Below, piece after piece: positions 16,448 through 24,891 of a DNA stretch of 51,390 nucleotides (position 1 is its first letter; each line of letters starts with the position of its first letter). The translations under genes and the position numbers were made by a program. The stretch comes from Spirochaetia bacterium. GTDB taxonomy: Bacteria; Spirochaetota; Leptospiria; Leptospirales; Leptonemataceae. Below the pieces are notes generated by a model that made no database searches, was not told where the DNA came from, and worked only from the letters and a program-made list of their open reading frames with translations. Where the stretch lies: contig JAIOPQ010000041.1 of NCBI GenBank assembly GCA_021413825.1, positions 1 through 51,390 on the forward strand. The letters are read 5' to 3'.

Positions 16448-18359
16448 TAACTATTTCGCAGATTTGAGACAACCGGATCGTATCTTCAGATACGATCGAG
16501 ATTGTATCCTGGTTTATACAGGAAAGACAGAAGTGGATTCACGTCCATTTCTGCGTATTGGCGCAGGAAGCAGTCTGCCCGCAGAACTGCTCCGTCACAT
16601 TGAGAATGTGGTTCTTTGCGAGCAGGAACTGGCTAACTCCGCGCTTGAACTGTCCTGGATGAAGGCAACTCTTGGTGCCGGTGGAGAATCCGTGCGCTAT
16701 GTAAGTAGTCGCGAACGCGCAGCGCAGATGTATGCCTATGCCGGGCTCAATGAAATCGACGAAGAAAAGCGTCCGCCAGTTAAGATGGTTCCCTATGGGC
16801 CATTCAACTCGCGTGTTGAGACCAAGAACAAATGCATTATCATGTTCATGGCAACCGGAAACTTCCAGGTTACCCTGAACTCAAGTAAACTTCTGGATTA
16901 TTTCTCCTTTAGAAATCAGAAGATGAACATTGACAAAGAGTACGACATGATTGCAAAAGCAATGCATCGTCGTGTCCGTCGGGCAGAAAAGGGAACTGGT
17001 TTTGTATTCCCAGGCGGAACCTCTATGGATCGCCTTTCACTTTACTGGTTCTTTGATCAAAATGGTCTCTATGTAAACCCTCCGGAAAATCATCACTACG
17101 ATTTGCTTGAGAATGCAATTGATCCGGCCAATCTGAAAATGGCAATTGCCGATAGCATTCACGCACCAGGATTCGCAGAGTTTGTCCGCCGCAAGAGTGT
17201 TCTAAAAGAAACCGGTGGCGTATATTGCAATGACTACGAACACGTTTCGTTACTTAAGCGCATCTACAACGGCATGAAGTGGAAATTGTTCGATGACGGT
17301 CGTCCACTTCCAGCTGCAGATCAGGCTGTGTTCTTCAAATCCAAGACTGGCTCGCATGGAATCTTCTCGATTAGAATGAATGAAGCGTCGCATGATCATA
17401 TTCAGGTAATGTTTCCAATTGCTCCGGTAAAACAGAGCAAGTCGTTTGATTTTACCCGTGGGCCGTTTGATCTGGAATTCATGAAGATCGATGCAAAAGA
17501 GGACTTCTTGACTCCGGGCACATGTCGCCTGACGTTATATGCACCCGGGCGAATCGCACCGGACATCTACGGAAAACAAAAGTTAGGGGAGAGCTCCTAT
17601 CCAATTGTGCCCCGGGCAGAATATCTCTTTCAGAATCCGGAAAAACCATCGGGTGCTGCAGATTCAATCCTGCATGCAATCGAAGGAACAGCGCAACACG
17701 ATTTCTTTAGCGCCATTACAGCCAGCATACTTGCACCGCGCGTTAAAAAGGAAGATGGCACAGCCGCTGCTGCAGAAATTACAGCGGCCCTCAAAGCCTG
17801 GGAAAAACTTCCAGCTCCCCTTGATTTAATCGAACGCCAGAATATTCACGAAGCAATTCGTTTCCTTGAATGGGCGGATCGCGCAAGGGTGGGCTTCTCA
17901 GAGACTCAATCCAAATTGATTCAATCTCTCCTTGCAAAGCACAAGATGTCAAAATTCACCAACGATGATTGGCTGGGAATTGGCTCGGTTAAGTTCAATG
18001 TTGTGTTTGTTGCCGGCAAAGTTACGCTTCTTCTTGTTCAATCAGTAGGATCGGATCCAATTCGCCTGCGCATCCCGCGCACAATTGAAGAGATTTCTGC
18101 GGATCCAAAATCGTATGCTTCCTATCTGCGTCAGATGACAAAGATTCTGGATAAAAGCGAAGAGCCACCAGGCCTCAGACAATGTCTGGAGTTCGCGGAG
18201 CGTCTATATGAGGACCGTCTCTTAATCGTTCAGGATAGAAAACGTTTACAGGAATTGAAACTTCACCTTGGCATTCACGCCGAGGAAGCTCCTAAACCTG
18301 TGAATTTCTTTGAACGTCTCATGATGAAGCTTGGACTTATGCAGCCTAAGGCTGCGTAA
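16434..18359 (+). CDS. Large cytoplasmic protein of unknown family
   Basis: A 641-aa protein, with the preferred start at the ATG at 16434, which overlaps the VWA gene by 14 bp; the overlap suggests translational coupling. There is no signal peptide or membrane helix, and no motif I recognise. Visible features: an N-terminal block (FADLRQPDRIFRYDRDCILV), an alternating strand-rich middle (CIIMFMATGNFQVTLNSSK; FDLEFMKIDAKEDFLTPGTC) and a helical C-terminal third ending in a short amphipathic stretch FFERLMMKLGLMQPKAA that could touch the membrane. It is the last gene of the filament locus. The size and coupling to a membrane VWA protein suggest a cytoplasmic partner of that protein, but this is inference. 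Confidence 0.72.
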   Translation: MKKADNYFADLRQPDRIFRYDRDCILVYTGKTEVDSRPFLRIGAGSSLPAELLRHIENVVLCEQELANSALELSWMKATLGAGGESVRYVSSRERAAQMYAYAGLNEIDEEKRPPVKMVPYGPFNSRVETKNKCIIMFMATGNFQVTLNSSKLLDYFSFRNQKMNIDKEYDMIAKAMHRRVRRAEKGTGFVFPGGTSMDRLSLYWFFDQNGLYVNPPENHHYDLLENAIDPANLKMAIADSIHAPGFAEFVRRKSVLKETGGVYCNDYEHVSLLKRIYNGMKWKLFDDGRPLPAADQAVFFKSKTGSHGIFSIRMNEASHDHIQVMFPIAPVKQSKSFDFTRGPFDLEFMKIDAKEDFLTPGTCRLTLYAPGRIAPDIYGKQKLGESSYPIVPRAEYLFQNPEKPSGAADSILHAIEGTAQHDFFSAITASILAPRVKKEDGTAAAAEITAALKAWEKLPAPLDLIERQNIHEAIRFLEWADRARVGFSETQSKLIQSLLAKHKMSKFTNDDWLGIGSVKFNVVFVAGKVTLLLVQSVGSDPIRLRIPRTIEEISADPKSYASYLRQMTKILDKSEEPPGLRQCLEFAERLYEDRLLIVQDRKRLQELKLHLGIHAEEAPKPVNFFERLMMKLGLMQPKAA

Positions 18360-18364
18360 GCGGC

Positions 18365-18619
18365 TTACTTTTGACTGTCTAGCAGCACAAGGATTTCGTC
18401 TATGAAGCCTCTATGCAAATGTAGCGCTTCTCTGAGCTGTGCTTTCTTCCCGTCCTGGAGCATGGTTCGCACAAGGCTAGAAAGGTGATTGCGGATTTGT
18501 GCATCATGGTTTGCATAGGCATCGGGAACGGCTGCGCGGCCGCGCCCCTGGAGCGGATCGGGATTGACCCCTTTGCGTGCTCGTATTTGTTCTTCAGAAG
18601 GGCTGTCAGCTTGGTCCAT
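18365..18619 (-). CDS. Small hypothetical protein
   Basis: An 84-aa frame on the minus strand, convergent with the end of the filament locus and divergent from the GGDEF gene. The composition is that of a real soluble protein: an N-terminal disordered Glu/Arg/Asp-rich segment and a helical C-terminal half (HLSSLVRTMLQDGKKAQLRE and LHLHRGFIDEILVLLDSQK). No ribosome-binding site is obvious and no family is recognised. It fills what would otherwise be a 280-bp gap between two plus-strand genes, which favours it being genuine. Confidence 0.5.
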   Translation of the reverse strand: MDQADSPSEEQIRARKGVNPDPLQGRGRAAVPDAYANHDAQIRNHLSSLVRTMLQDGKKAQLREALHLHRGFIDEILVLLDSQK

Positions 18620-18637
18620 CAGGATACGTAGAATCGG

Positions 18638-19732
18638 ATGATCCAGAAATCAAACTATAATTCAAAGCCCGGTGAAGGAATGCTGGAAGATGTTTTGCGC
18701 GAACGCGATAGACTCTACAGGATCCTCGAAGTCAATACAGTCATCTCTAGAAGCCTGAGACTGGAAGCGGTCCTCGCTTTGCTCATGGAAAAAGCAAAAG
18801 AGGTCACGGAAGCGGAAGCGTCTAGCTTGATGCGTCTTGATGAAGATACACAGGAATTATATTTTCATACGATTCAGGGTGATAAGAGCGATGCCATTCG
18901 TCACATTCGCCTCAAAGTTGGGGAAGGAATTGCAGGCTGGGTTGCCAAAGAGGGCAAGCCTCTTCTTGTTGCTGATTGCTCAAAAGATCCGCGGTTCTCG
19001 CGCAAGGCAGATCAGGCCAGTACATTCGTTACTAAATCCATGATGTGTGTTCCTCTCGTGGTTTCGCGCGGCGTGATCGGTACAGTCCAGGTTCTGAATA
19101 AGCAGAACGGCGACTTCTTCGATGAAACGGACCTGCGCCTCTTTGAGGTGATGGCAAACCAGGCCGCCATTGCAATTGAAAATGCCCGCCTTCATGAGAT
19201 GGCAACGATCGATGGAACCACGGGCCTGTACAAGAAGGACTATTTCGTAAGTCGCATGGAAGAAGAGTACAGGCGTTCGCGCAATCAGAATCGACCTATG
19301 AGCGTTATTATGTCCGATATTGACCATTTCAAGAACGTCAATACGAATTTTGGACATCTTGGCGGCGATGCTGCCCTGGTAGAACTTGCACGGGTGATAC
19401 GCGAGACGGTACAAGAGGAGGGGCCGGAGATGATGCCCGGTCGCTACGGCGGCGAAGAATTCTGTGTCTTAATTCCAGGCGAAGGTCCAGACCAGGCCCT
19501 TGCACTCGCTGAAAAGATCCGTAAGCGAATCGAAACAGAACCGATTCATATCGGTGATCAAGTTACTAAGATTACAATCTCGATTGGTGTGTCTTGCTGG
19601 CCTTTGCACCAGGAACATATCCAGGGATTGGATGATTTCTTCCGGCTAGCGGATGAAGCGCTCTACATTTGTAAAGATCGGGGCCGGAATTGCTCGTCTT
19701 TGTATGATCCAAGTGCCACCAGAAAAAAATAG
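18638..19732 (+). CDS. GAF-GGDEF diguanylate cyclase
   Basis: A 364-aa signalling protein that should make cyclic di-GMP from GTP. Residues about 35-190 are a GAF domain (LRLEAVLALLMEKAKEVTEA; GEGIAGWVAKEGKPLLV; FEVMANQAAIAIENARL). Residues about 195-355 are a GGDEF domain with the GTP-binding MSDIDHFKNVNTNFGHLGGD segment and an active-site GGEEF in RYGGEEFCVLIPG, a catalytically competent variant. The usual RxxD inhibitory site five residues before it is absent (PEMMPGRYGGEEF), so product inhibition through that site is not expected. No membrane helix, hence a cytoplasmic sensor; the GAF ligand is unknown. The ATG at 18638 lacks a clear ribosome-binding site and a second ATG at 18680 is preceded by GGTGAAGGA very close by, so the start is uncertain by 14 codons. 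Confidence 0.9.
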   Translation: MIQKSNYNSKPGEGMLEDVLRERDRLYRILEVNTVISRSLRLEAVLALLMEKAKEVTEAEASSLMRLDEDTQELYFHTIQGDKSDAIRHIRLKVGEGIAGWVAKEGKPLLVADCSKDPRFSRKADQASTFVTKSMMCVPLVVSRGVIGTVQVLNKQNGDFFDETDLRLFEVMANQAAIAIENARLHEMATIDGTTGLYKKDYFVSRMEEEYRRSRNQNRPMSVIMSDIDHFKNVNTNFGHLGGDAALVELARVIRETVQEEGPEMMPGRYGGEEFCVLIPGEGPDQALALAEKIRKRIETEPIHIGDQVTKITISIGVSCWPLHQEHIQGLDDFFRLADEALYICKDRGRNCSSLYDPSATRKK

Positions 19733-19785
19733 GATTGGCACAATCCGCCCTGCAATGAAAATCTGATTTCCCCACGGAGAATACT

Positions 19786-22386
19786 ATGCCTGATATTTAT
19801 TCATTTAGCCAGAAAGGTTGCACCACAGACAAAAACGCCTGGGCACGCTCTGGAAAACGCGGACAGCGCGCGTTCGAACTCGCGGAGATGAATCTTCCGA
19901 TCGTTCCTGGATTCGTAGTTGATTCGCGCCTAACGCCCAAGCTCGAAGGCATGGATATGAAAGCTCTCCTCAAAGAGGGCGTAGATCAAATCGAAGCCGA
20001 AGTAGGTCGTAAGTATGGCGACGCTTCCAATCCATTGCTTCTAAAAATCGTATGCAGTTCTAACCTCGCACTTCCAATTTACCCAACTGTGTTTAACGTT
20101 GGCCTTTCGCCTACAACCATTCAGGGTTTCATCACCTTCCTCGGTGAGAAGGCTGCATGGTTCGAGTATTGCTACCTGGTTCGCACAGCTGGCGTGAAGA
20201 TCTTTGACATTCCTGATTCCAAGTTTGCTGAAATCGAAAAGAAACATCCTCCAACTCCAGAAGGGATGAAGGCATGCGCAATGGAAATGGTGGAGCTTGT
20301 TGGCCGGGACAAGATTCCAGATGATCCAATGCAACAACTTGAGACTTTGATGAAGTTCGCCGCAAAGCGCTACTTTGATCCAGATCTGGATGAAGATGAC
20401 AACGTGGCACTCATGGTTCAGGGAATCGTGTTTGGAAACATGGGAGAGGATTCAAGCGTTGGAATGGTCTTCACACGCGATACTGTTTCAGGTGAGAACA
20501 AGCTTGCGGGAAGCTTCCTTCCAAATAGCTATACTATGGACAAGAACGGCACACCAATTGCTGATCTTTCCCCTACGTACCTGGATGAGCTTCGCAAGAT
20601 TTCAAAATCAGTTGAAGCTAAATTCCGTGAAATTCGTGAAATCAAGTTCATTGTAGAGAAAAAGAAACTCTGGCTCATCAATCAAACAATCGTAGATGGC
20701 AAGTCTACACAGGCACACATCCGCACATTGCTTGATCTGATGAAATCCAAAGAAGTAGAAGAGCAGTGGGTTGTGTCGCAAATTCCTCCGGGCCAGCTGG
20801 CAACATTGCTTCAGTCCATCGTCGATCAAGCTTCTGTTGCGAGCTTCCCATCCGCAACGGGCGGTATGACGGGATCCCCAGGAGCTGCAGTTGGTCGCGT
20901 TTATTTTTCAGCGGACCGCGTCATGGAAGCACATCGCGAAGCACTGCTCAAAGGGGAAGACACGCGTTGCGTCCTTTGCGTTGTATCATCGTTTGCAGAA
21001 GATGTAAAAGCAATTGAAGTTGGGCAGGGAGTAATCTCTGTAGAAGGCGGATACTCATCACACGCTCCGGTTGTGGCTCGTTCACTTGGAAAGGTAAGTA
21101 TACTAAACCAGGATCTGAAGGTAGGCGAAGGCTATCTGGAAATGAACGGAGTTCGCATCAATGAAGGCGAATATGTTACTCTGGATTGCCCGGTTTATAA
21201 AAAGCCAACTATCTATGCTGGAAAAGCAAAACTGATCAATCCTGACATCCATTCGAACGGCCTGACAGAGTTCATCGAACTCATGCACAAGTTTATTCCA
21301 AAAGACTTTGTTGTGCGTGCCAATGCTGACCTTGGTCGTGATGCAAAAGTAGCCCGCGTAATGGGCGCATTTGGAATCGGACTTTGCCGCACAGAACATA
21401 TGTTCTTCCAGGATGATCGGATTCACAAATTCCGCGAAATGGTGCTGGCTAAGAATTCAGATGAGCGCCTCAAAGCACTCAATGACCTACGCCCAATGCA
21501 GCGCGGTGACTTCTATGATCTATTCAAGGAAATGGCACCGCATCCGGTTACGATTCGTCTCCTGGATGCTCCATTGCATGAATTCCTTCCTCGTAACGAC
21601 GATGCGTTCAAAGACTACTGCGACCATCTCAGGAAAAAGGGGATCACTCCAAACGAGGCTGAACTCAAAGAGCGTATTGAGCATCTGCATGAATTTAATC
21701 CAATGCTTGGTCATCGCGGTTGCCGCGTGGCAATCACATATCCTGAGATCTACCAGACACAGGTGCGTGGAATCTTTGAAGCTGCCTGTCAGCTAACCAA
21801 AGAGGGTGTGAAGATTGTTCCAGAAATCATGATTCCGATTGTGATGAATCCAAATGAGCTTACATTCATTAAGAATGGTAAGAAAATTGAAGGAAAAGTG
21901 ATCACCGGGATTCGTGATACTGCTCGTGAAGTTTTCAAAGAAACTGGCGTTGAGTTGGAATACAAAGTTGGAACGATGATCGAGCTTCCAGCAGCGGCTC
22001 TGATCTCTGATGAACTGGCCCGTTATGCGGAATTCTTCAGCTACGGAACAAACGACCTGACTCAGACTACATATGGTCTGTCCAGAGATGATGTGAACAC
22101 GTTCTTCCCGGCTTACACTGAGTTTGACATTCTGCCAAATAACCCGTTCCAGGTTCTGGGCCCTCCGGTTAAGGAACTGATCAAGACCAGTGCAACACGT
22201 GGAAAGCTCACTCGTCCTGACCTCAAACTTGGGCTTTGCGGTGAACACGGCGCCGATCCGGCTAACATTCAGTTCTGCCGTGATGCAGGCCTGCACTATG
22301 TGTCCTGCTCACCTTACAGCGTACCGATTGCACTTCTGGCAGTTGCGCAAATGCATTTGAAAGAGGCTGCAGCGGCTAAACAGTAG
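19786..22386 (+). CDS. ppdK: Pyruvate phosphate dikinase-like protein with degenerate ATP-grasp domain
   Basis: An 866-aa protein with the full PPDK order. PPDK interconverts ATP, Pi and pyruvate with AMP, PPi and phosphoenolpyruvate through a swivelling phosphohistidine domain. The central domain keeps the phosphorylated His (GGYSSHAPVVARSLGK, His426) and the C-terminal PEP/pyruvate barrel keeps GIGLCRTEHMFF, NPMLGHRGCRVAITYPEIY, FFSYGTNDLTQTTYGLSRDD and the catalytic Cys in GLCGEHGADP (Cys818). The N-terminal ATP-grasp half is aberrant: the VRSGARVSMPGMMDT block reads IVCSSNLALPIYPT (Arg to Val89), the DIEF block reads EIKF (Glu to Lys287), and QTR reads QTI (Arg to Ile302). A good SD (GGAG, six to seven bases before the ATG) and a strong terminator frame it as a single-gene unit. 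It may be a PPDK relative that no longer uses ATP, so the symbol is provisional. Confidence 0.85.
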   Translation: MPDIYSFSQKGCTTDKNAWARSGKRGQRAFELAEMNLPIVPGFVVDSRLTPKLEGMDMKALLKEGVDQIEAEVGRKYGDASNPLLLKIVCSSNLALPIYPTVFNVGLSPTTIQGFITFLGEKAAWFEYCYLVRTAGVKIFDIPDSKFAEIEKKHPPTPEGMKACAMEMVELVGRDKIPDDPMQQLETLMKFAAKRYFDPDLDEDDNVALMVQGIVFGNMGEDSSVGMVFTRDTVSGENKLAGSFLPNSYTMDKNGTPIADLSPTYLDELRKISKSVEAKFREIREIKFIVEKKKLWLINQTIVDGKSTQAHIRTLLDLMKSKEVEEQWVVSQIPPGQLATLLQSIVDQASVASFPSATGGMTGSPGAAVGRVYFSADRVMEAHREALLKGEDTRCVLCVVSSFAEDVKAIEVGQGVISVEGGYSSHAPVVARSLGKVSILNQDLKVGEGYLEMNGVRINEGEYVTLDCPVYKKPTIYAGKAKLINPDIHSNGLTEFIELMHKFIPKDFVVRANADLGRDAKVARVMGAFGIGLCRTEHMFFQDDRIHKFREMVLAKNSDERLKALNDLRPMQRGDFYDLFKEMAPHPVTIRLLDAPLHEFLPRNDDAFKDYCDHLRKKGITPNEAELKERIEHLHEFNPMLGHRGCRVAITYPEIYQTQVRGIFEAACQLTKEGVKIVPEIMIPIVMNPNELTFIKNGKKIEGKVITGIRDTAREVFKETGVELEYKVGTMIELPAAALISDELARYAEFFSYGTNDLTQTTYGLSRDDVNTFFPAYTEFDILPNNPFQVLGPPVKELIKTSATRGKLTRPDLKLGLCGEHGADPANIQFCRDAGLHYVSCSPYSVPIALLAVAQMHLKEAAAAKQ

Positions 22387-22405
22387 CCAGATTTTCAATC
22401 GACCC

Positions 22406-22453
22406 AAAGCCAGGGCTGGTTGCGAGCGATCGCATCCGTCCCTGGCTTTTTTT
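22406..22453 (+). terminator. Rho-independent terminator after the PPDK-like gene
   Basis: Inverted arms AAAGCCAGGG and CCCTGGCTTT enclose a loop of about 24 bases that can itself pair (GCGATCGC), and are followed by a T-run of seven. It lies 20 bp after the stop codon. Confidence 0.8.
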
Positions 22454-22583
22454 GTGTCGTAGTCGGGACTTCAATAGTTAAAACCGATTAAGTGGTTGGC
22501 GGTAAATTCCAGTAGCGCAACGATCACAAACCAAGTGAACTGAATGTTTTTTTAAAGCGAGAAACCAACCAGTGTGCCGTGCA

Positions 22584-23531
22584 ATGAATCTTGTTAAATC
22601 TTTCGCCTTTTTCCTCGCAATATTCCTGGGTTGCGGGGGCGGGGTAATTAAGACCGGGGGGATTGGACTCGTAACCGTCCTGGTCATCGATCCGCAATCG
22701 GCATGGTTCGCCGCAGGTTCCCAGGAACGTCGGGGTTTGCAGCTGGCCGAATGGGATGAGAACGGAGCTCTAATTCCATTTCAAGCAAAGTCGGCAAAAT
22801 TTCAGAGCGTTCGTGCCAAAATCGCAGATTCGCGGCGGATGGTTCCCCTTGCCTCGAATGGTCAAATCCATCTGATCCAAAGTTTGCACATAGTTAGGTC
22901 ATTCCCCCTGGATTCCTCTTTCATCGTAACAGCCATTGGCATGCAAGAGGATTTGGTTGCGATAGGTGGGCGGGACAAACAGAGCGATTATCCGAAGATT
23001 GCACTGTTCCAAATCAGTACTGGTATGGAACTCAAGAGCCTTCCAAGTCCAGACTACATTAGGGGAGTGAGTATTCACTCTCTTGTGTTTAGGGAGAACC
23101 TGCTTTTAGTTTCCAGTCTGATGAGTGTTGACGTATGGTCGGTCAAAGATTCTAAACGTGTGGGGCGCGTGACTACCGACGTTGGATTCGAGGATATAGT
23201 TTTCGAGGCAGACGATACAATTATTGCCGGGCAAATTAACGGCGCGATCTTGAAATGTCGGCTAGGTGAGGAAAAATGCCGAGCGTTCATCCAGACAGAG
23301 CAACCTGTAAGTGCCCTGGCTATCGCGGGGGAACGATTATTCAGTGGCGGTGAGGGGGAGGATATTAACGTCTGGAATCTGAAGACTGGTGCCCCCATCG
23401 CTAAGTTAAAAACGGGCCAATTAGGTACTGAGACACTGATTGTGAGTGTGAATACTGGACGCCTCGTGGCTGGTCATACTTGGGGCCGTGTGACAGTATG
23501 GGATTCGCTCGCCTTGAAAGCTATAAAATGA
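22584..23531 (+). CDS. Beta-propeller (WD40-like) lipoprotein
   Basis: A 315-aa protein from the ATG at 22584; a GTG four codons upstream is in frame. MNLVKSFAFFLAIFLGC is a lipoprotein signal with Cys17, followed by a Gly-rich tether. The rest shows spaced WD40-type endings (SVDVWSVKDSKRVGRV, DINVWNLKTGAPIAKL, RVTVWDSLALKAIK), one every 40-45 residues toward the C-terminus, fitting a six- or seven-bladed propeller on the envelope. No binding partner can be named. It has a weak ribosome-binding site and sits alone between two terminators, so it is its own transcription unit. Confidence 0.72.
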   Translation: MNLVKSFAFFLAIFLGCGGGVIKTGGIGLVTVLVIDPQSAWFAAGSQERRGLQLAEWDENGALIPFQAKSAKFQSVRAKIADSRRMVPLASNGQIHLIQSLHIVRSFPLDSSFIVTAIGMQEDLVAIGGRDKQSDYPKIALFQISTGMELKSLPSPDYIRGVSIHSLVFRENLLLVSSLMSVDVWSVKDSKRVGRVTTDVGFEDIVFEADDTIIAGQINGAILKCRLGEEKCRAFIQTEQPVSALAIAGERLFSGGEGEDINVWNLKTGAPIAKLKTGQLGTETLIVSVNTGRLVAGHTWGRVTVWDSLALKAIK

Positions 23532-23594
23532 CCGCTGCATATACTCAACTCTGGCGGAGCGCAGTGGAGTAAATTTCTTCGCAGCAATAGAAAA

Positions 23595-23620
23595 GGCCGG
23601 CTTTTAAGGGCCGGCCCATT
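23595..23620 (-). terminator. Terminator of flaB (bidirectional stem)
   Basis: A 7-bp GGCCGGC / GCCGGCC stem with an 8-base loop, flanked by A-tracts on the left that become a T-run in the minus-strand transcript. It lies about 25 bp beyond the flaB stop and about 65 bp beyond the propeller gene, and could serve both. Confidence 0.75.
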
Positions 23621-23642
23621 TTCATCAGGTTCTAAGAGCTTG

Positions 23643-24491
23643 TTACTTCAGAAGCTGCAGCACGGACTGCGTCTTCATGTTTGACTGAGCAACCATTGCC
23701 GTTGCAGCCTGCACCAGGATTTGATATCTGGTGAAGCTTGACATTGTCTCAGCCATGTCCGTGTCGCGGATTCGAGATTCTGCCGCTTGCGTGTTCTCAT
23801 AAGAGTTCATGAGTCCACGAGCCGCATGCTCGAGCCTGTTTTGATAGGCACCCAGATCAGCGCGCTGTTTTGAGATCTTACGAAGCGCTTCGTCGGCAAG
23901 ACCGATTACTGAGTTCGCTTTGTCTGGCGTGCTGATAGAGATGAACGTAAGGACCGTTGGGTTTCTGAGTCCCAGAGCCTGTGTAGTCATCGTGTTGATG
24001 AATACTCGTTCACGTTGGTGCATGTTAGGTCCAATGTGGAACCACATAGACGCAGTCGGGTTGAGGCGAGCGAATGCACCAGTAAGCATTTTCATTTTAT
24101 TGAATTCCGCTTGAGATGCGATCCGATCGATTTCGTCGACCAGCTGTGAAACTTCCACCTGGATTTGCTGACGATCTTCGTCAGAATAAATACCGTTGGC
24201 CGCTTGAACCGCGAGAACCCTGATCCGTTGGATCATATTCTGCGTTTCGCCGAGATATCCTTCCGTGGTTTGAACAAAAGAGATTCCGTCTTCGGCGTTG
24301 CGTTCTGCTTGCCTTAGACCTAGAATCTGCGTGCGCATCTTTTCGGAAACGGCGAGCCCTGCAGCATCGTCGCCCGCGCGATTGATTCGCACACCGCTTG
24401 ATAGTTTCTCAATGTCCCTGGACATATCCATATCATGGAACTTGAGAGTTCTGTGCGAGAAGATCGCACTGATATTATGGTTGATGATCAT
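23643..24491 (-). CDS. flaB: Periplasmic flagellin core protein FlaB
   Basis: A 282-aa flagellin of spirochaete type, which polymerises into the core of the periplasmic flagellar filament. It has the conserved N-terminal D0/D1 region ([56 protein letters not shown]) and C-terminal D1/D0 region ([48 protein letters not shown]) with only a short variable middle, as expected for a flagellum hidden in the periplasm. There is no signal peptide; export is by the flagellar type III system. The SD CGGAGGA lies directly upstream. The leader contains a 12-bp palindrome. It is followed by a strong terminator. The distal rod/ring operon is only 2 kb away. Confidence 0.96.
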   Translation of the reverse strand: MIINHNISAIFSHRTLKFHDMDMSRDIEKLSSGVRINRAGDDAAGLAVSEKMRTQILGLRQAERNAEDGISFVQTTEGYLGETQNMIQRIRVLAVQAANGIYSDEDRQQIQVEVSQLVDEIDRIASQAEFNKMKMLTGAFARLNPTASMWFHIGPNMHQRERVFINTMTTQALGLRNPTVLTFISISTPDKANSVIGLADEALRKISKQRADLGAYQNRLEHAARGLMNSYENTQAAESRIRDTDMAETMSSFTRYQILVQAATAMVAQSNMKTQSVLQLLK

Positions 24492-24518
24492 ATCCGGTCC
24501 TCCGTGAACCTGATGTTT

Positions 24519-24530
24519 GCGGATATCCGC
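24519..24530. promoter_or_regulatory. Palindrome in the flaB leader
   Basis: GCGGATATCCGC is a perfect 12-bp palindrome beginning 28 bp upstream of the flaB start. Several GGA triplets (in the palindrome, in the SD CGGAGGA and in CCGGAT just before the ATG) make a CsrA-type translational site conceivable, as described for flagellin leaders in other bacteria. A DNA operator is an equal possibility. No proof in the sequence. Confidence 0.25.
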
Positions 24531-24577
24531 CTACATTTGAGTTTCGGAGTTCCTTGTGAATTAGACTGATAAAATTT

Positions 24578-24796
24578 TTATGTTTTCCAGTGAATGCATT
24601 CGCCAGGGCATTCATCCATCTCGTTTTGAACGAGTCTTACGTCGGCCTCGGGGATAGGCGCTGCGTTTATGGAGGTTCCACCTATGTGCGATTCAGCAGT
24701 ATCGTTTTCATCCATCTGGAAATAGCGGGGTAGGCTGTCGGCGCATTGATTGCAGGAAGTGCAATCCTCCTTTTTAACGAATGCGATCCGCTCCAT
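24578..24796 (-). CDS. Ferredoxin-like [Fe-S] protein
   Basis: A 72-aa acidic protein with a single cluster site: CTSCNQC near residues 12-18 and a distant CPGEC near the C-terminus (DECPGECIHWKT). The three-plus-one Cys arrangement fits a one-cluster [4Fe-4S] or [3Fe-4S] ferredoxin of the type with a single functional site, an electron carrier in the cytoplasm. It lies 86 bp upstream of flaB in the same direction; the distance and the flaB SD suggest a separate promoter rather than a functional link. Its redox partner is not evident in the window. Confidence 0.85.
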   Translation of the reverse strand: MERIAFVKKEDCTSCNQCADSLPRYFQMDENDTAESHIGGTSINAAPIPEADVRLVQNEMDECPGECIHWKT

Positions 24797-24891
24797 AAGC
24801 CAGAGTTTTAGAAGAGGTGAGGGTGCGCATCCGTTTTTGGCGGGGCTGATATTCGAAATTCACCGATTAAGAATGCATCGGAACTCAATCC

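Noticed and set aside
24578..24796. Ferredoxin as part of a flagellar operon
   Set aside because: Adjacent to flaB only by 86 bp and flaB has its own leader; no functional link is visible.
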